NCBI GenBank assembly: GCA_023252335.1
Contig: JAJPEA010000088.1
Span: 1 to 7,273, forward strand
DNA: 7,273 bases
Source of the DNA: Nitrosotalea sp.
Lineage (GTDB): Archaea > Thermoproteota > Nitrososphaeria > Nitrososphaerales > Nitrosopumilaceae
Reading direction: 5' to 3'
Part shown: one piece after another, positions 5,365 to 7,273 of the stretch
Position numbering within the stretch: the stretch's first letter is position 1
Layout: the number at the start of each line of letters is the position of its first letter
The notes under the pieces: model-generated
What the model was told of the DNA's origin: nothing
Seen by the model: the letters and a program-made list of their open reading frames with translations, nothing else
Databases searched by the model: none
Translations under genes and position numbers: made by a program

Positions 5365-7145
5365 TTTCTATAGTAAAACTTTCCAGACTGTTTTTGTTCT
5401 CTGTCTAGTCTGCTTTCCAACTTGTTTACTCTGGGTCTCATGCTAGTCTCATCTCTTCTATATGTCATGTCAAGAGATCTCAGGAATTCGTTCATTCCAT
5501 CTACCTTTGGTTTTGGAGTTGTTGCATGACCTTCTCTTCCTGGAGTTCCGTGGAATATTACAATTGAATCAGAGATTAAATCCATAAGCTGAATGTCGTG
5601 GTCAACTATGATTGCAGATTTTCCATAAGATCTTACATATCTTTGAATGAGTTTTGCTACTGCTATTCTATCCTCTACATCTAGAAATGCAGAAGGTTCA
5701 TCGAGTGCATAGACATCAACTTTTTGTAAAAGACATGCTCCAATTGCCACTTTTTGAAGTTCTCCGCCAGACAAGTTTTTGACAGACTTGTTGTATAGTT
5801 TTTTTATCTTCATAGGATTGATTATGACTTCTTCTTCGGGAGTTTCTTGTACTGATCCACCATATGCTTTCTCAAGGAGAGCGATTACTTCAATGTCAAA
5901 GTCATTTGTTAGATATTGTGGCTTGTAAGCAATCTTTACCTTGCTTTCTATGCTCCCAACATCAGGTTTTTCCACACCTGCTATCATCTTCATCATAGTA
6001 GTTTTTCCTAATGCGTTTGCACCCACAATGCCCAAGACCTCACTTTTCTTAACCCTGCCTGCATCAATTGATAAAGAAAAGTTTGCAAATTTTCTCTCAA
6101 GACTTGGATAATTTATGATATTCTCGATTGTAACAAATTCATCTGTTGATGTAGATGCATCAAACTTGAATGCCGCATCTCTGAACCTGACGTTCTCGTT
6201 TGGAAGATAACCATCAAGAAATACGTTGATTCCAACTTTAGTGGAGAGCATATTTGCAACTATGCCATATGCTGCAGGCTCACCATAGAGAATCTCGATA
6301 AAATCACTTAGATAATCTAACAATGTTAGATCGTGCTCTACTACCATCACACTTTTTCCTTCCTTGGCAAGGTCCTGAATTACTCTGGCAACTCCGATTC
6401 TCTGAAATACATCGTTGTAAGATGATGGTTCGTCAAAGAAATAGAAATCTGATTCTCTTGATGCTGCTACTGCTACTGCAATTCTTTGCAATTCTCCTCC
6501 ACTCAAGTCTGTAAGTTTATTTTCTAAAGAATTTTGTAAACCAAGTTGTTGTATTAATTCTCGAGCCTTTCCACGTTCATCATACTTTTCCAAAAGTTCT
6601 TTTGCATTTCCATCAAATACCTTTGCTAGGTTGTATACTTGTTGAGGCTTTATGGATGCCTTTAATTCGTTATTTGCTATTTTTTCAAAATGCGGTTTAA
6701 GCTCAGTACCTTGAAAGTGTTTTAAAATTTGACTCCATTCTGGAGGTGTAGCATAATTTCCCAAATTTGGTTTTAGATTTCCAGATAATATGCCAACTAC
6801 AGTACTCTTTCCTATGCCATTTCTTCCCAAAAGCCCCATGACTTGGCCTTTCTTCAAACTAGGGATTCTGTAAAGCCTGAATGAATTTTGACCATACTGG
6901 TGAATCTTGTCTGTCTTTAGTTCCTCTGCTAGGTTGACAATCGTTATTGCATCAAATGGACAAACCTTGACACAAATTCCACATCCATTACAAATATTTT
7001 CATCAATCTGAGCCTTGGCAGTTTCTTCATTTAGTACAATACAATCTGAACCCATCTTGTTTACTGGACAATATTTGATACATTCTAGACCACATTTCTT
7101 GGTCTGACAATTCTCCTTATCTAATACTGCAACTCGATGAGTCAT
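5361..7145 (-). CDS. abce1: ABCE1/Rli1 ribosome-recycling ATPase
   Basis: ABCE1 splits ribosomes after termination together with aRF1 or Pelota and also works in initiation. The 594 residues match the family length and order. The N-terminal iron-sulfur domain has C13, C18, C22, C26 and C52, C55, C58, C62 for two [4Fe-4S] clusters. NBD1 has Walker A GRNGIGKST (107-115), signature LSGGELQ (214-220), Walker B FYFFDEP (234-240) and VEHD (269-272). The hinge includes KVGINVFLDGYLP (303-315). NBD2 has Walker A GANALGKTT (375-383), LSGGELQ (458-464), YALDEPSAFLD (479-489) and VDHD (514-517). The C-terminal MNEFLRSLDMTYRRD (551-565) and RPRVNK are typical. Two details look unusual: the NBD1 D-loop reads SSYND rather than the usual SSYLD, and the NBD2 Walker A has Ala in place of the usual second Gly. 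The ATG at 7145 follows a TATA box at leaderless distance. The Trm5-like gene overlaps its stop codon. Confidence 0.97.
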   Translation of the reverse strand: MTHRVAVLDKENCQTKKCGLECIKYCPVNKMGSDCIVLNEETAKAQIDENICNGCGICVKVCPFDAITIVNLAEELKTDKIHQYGQNSFRLYRIPSLKKGQVMGLLGRNGIGKSTVVGILSGNLKPNLGNYATPPEWSQILKHFQGTELKPHFEKIANNELKASIKPQQVYNLAKVFDGNAKELLEKYDERGKARELIQQLGLQNSLENKLTDLSGGELQRIAVAVAASRESDFYFFDEPSSYNDVFQRIGVARVIQDLAKEGKSVMVVEHDLTLLDYLSDFIEILYGEPAAYGIVANMLSTKVGINVFLDGYLPNENVRFRDAAFKFDASTSTDEFVTIENIINYPSLERKFANFSLSIDAGRVKKSEVLGIVGANALGKTTMMKMIAGVEKPDVGSIESKVKIAYKPQYLTNDFDIEVIALLEKAYGGSVQETPEEEVIINPMKIKKLYNKSVKNLSGGELQKVAIGACLLQKVDVYALDEPSAFLDVEDRIAVAKLIQRYVRSYGKSAIIVDHDIQLMDLISDSIVIFHGTPGREGHATTPKPKVDGMNEFLRSLDMTYRRDETSMRPRVNKLESRLDREQKQSGKFYYRN

Positions 7146-7164
7146 ACGTACTTGCGCTTTTCTT

Positions 7165-7173
7165 AATTTATAT
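7165..7173 (-). promoter_or_regulatory. TATA box of abce1
   Basis: On the minus strand this reads ATATAAATT, centred about 24 bases before the abce1 ATG. The predicted start of transcription falls at or next to the start codon, so the mRNA should be leaderless and would also carry the Trm5-like gene. Confidence 0.55.
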
Positions 7174-7188
7174 CTCTATCAAGCAAGA

Positions 7189-7199
7189 TTAATACATAA
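7189..7199 (+). promoter_or_regulatory. Putative TATA element for 5S rRNA
   Basis: TTAATACATAA is centred about 27 bases before the estimated 5' end of the 5S rRNA (7221). It is separate from the abce1 TATA box, so the short divergent region seems to hold two back-to-back promoters. Its match to a TATA consensus is moderate. Confidence 0.35.
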
Positions 7200-7220
7200 C
7201 ATTAGAAGCCAAATAAAATA

Positions 7221-7273
7221 AGCCGGCCACAGCGTTGGGGTCCGACCCGGTCCCATACCGAACCCGGAAGTCA
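7221..7273 (+). rRNA. 5S ribosomal RNA, 5' part, cut by the window end
   Basis: The sequence carries the conserved archaeal 5S 5' region: GCCGGCCACAGCG (7222-7234), then GGGTCCGACCCGGTCCCATA (7238-7257) and CCGAACCCGGAAGTCA up to the end. These are helix I, helix II and the loop B-helix III-loop C segment. About 53 of roughly 120 bases are present. The exact 5' end is estimated from the start of the GC-rich block. No 16S, 23S or tRNA gene lies directly upstream, so the gene appears to be separate from the main rRNA operon, as is common in Nitrososphaerota. Confidence 0.93.

Noticed and set aside
1..7273. CRISPR array, insertion sequence, integrase or long direct repeats.
   Set aside because: No regularly spaced repeats, transposase-like or integrase-like proteins, or matching terminal repeats were seen on either strand.

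Overview
The window looks like a piece of an AT-rich archaeal chromosome, most likely an ammonia-oxidising Nitrososphaerota (Thaumarchaeota) of the Nitrosopumilus/Nitrosarchaeum type. The archaeal character is clear from the gene set: a TATA-binding protein, an ABCE1/Rli1 ribosome-recycling ATPase, a Trm5-family tRNA methyltransferase, an Ard1/Nat-type N-terminal acetyltransferase, a probable C/D box guide RNA, and a 5S rRNA gene that stands apart from other rRNA genes. The lineage is an inference from overall protein resemblance and base composition. Almost every gene has an AT-rich TATA-like block about 23-29 bases before its start codon, as expected for leaderless archaeal transcripts.

Layout. 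Positions 26-859 (+) hold a DUF4868/KwaB-like protein, the only accessory-looking gene, whose reading frame is still open at the window's left edge. Positions 860-1328 have no protein gene. They hold a GC-rich, foldable island (about 987-1062), a 12-bp palindrome, a probable C/D box sRNA (1174-1237) and the promoter of the next gene. TBP (1329-1892, +) converges on pyrE (1899-2516, -) with six bases between them. pyrE is divergent from a LarA/DUF2088-like gene (2566-3654, +), and the two share a 49-bp promoter region with one AT block placed correctly for both. After a 114-bp T-rich spacer come a RimI/Ard1-like acetyltransferase (3769-4269, +) and a small two-helix membrane protein (4306-4527, +). 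The latter meets, stop codon against stop codon, a minus-strand pair: a Trm5-like methyltransferase (4528-5364) downstream of abce1 (5361-7145), with a 4-base TTGA overlap. A 5S rRNA gene starts at about 7221 (+) and runs off the right edge.

How the genes fit together. Most of the window serves information processing: transcription initiation (TBP), RNA modification (C/D guide RNA, Trm5-like enzyme), ribosome recycling (ABCE1), the ribosome itself (5S) and protein N-terminal acetylation. pyrE supplies pyrimidine nucleotides. The LarA-like gene and the small membrane protein have no assignable role.

The most noteworthy observations are the C/D box sRNA with near-ideal kink-turn geometry, the unexplained structured island beside it, the KwaB-like possible antiphage gene at the edge, and several changes at normally conserved positions (Trm5 NLP motif, LarA catalytic signature, ABCE1 D-loop). 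No CRISPR array, insertion sequence, integrase or complete tRNA gene was seen.
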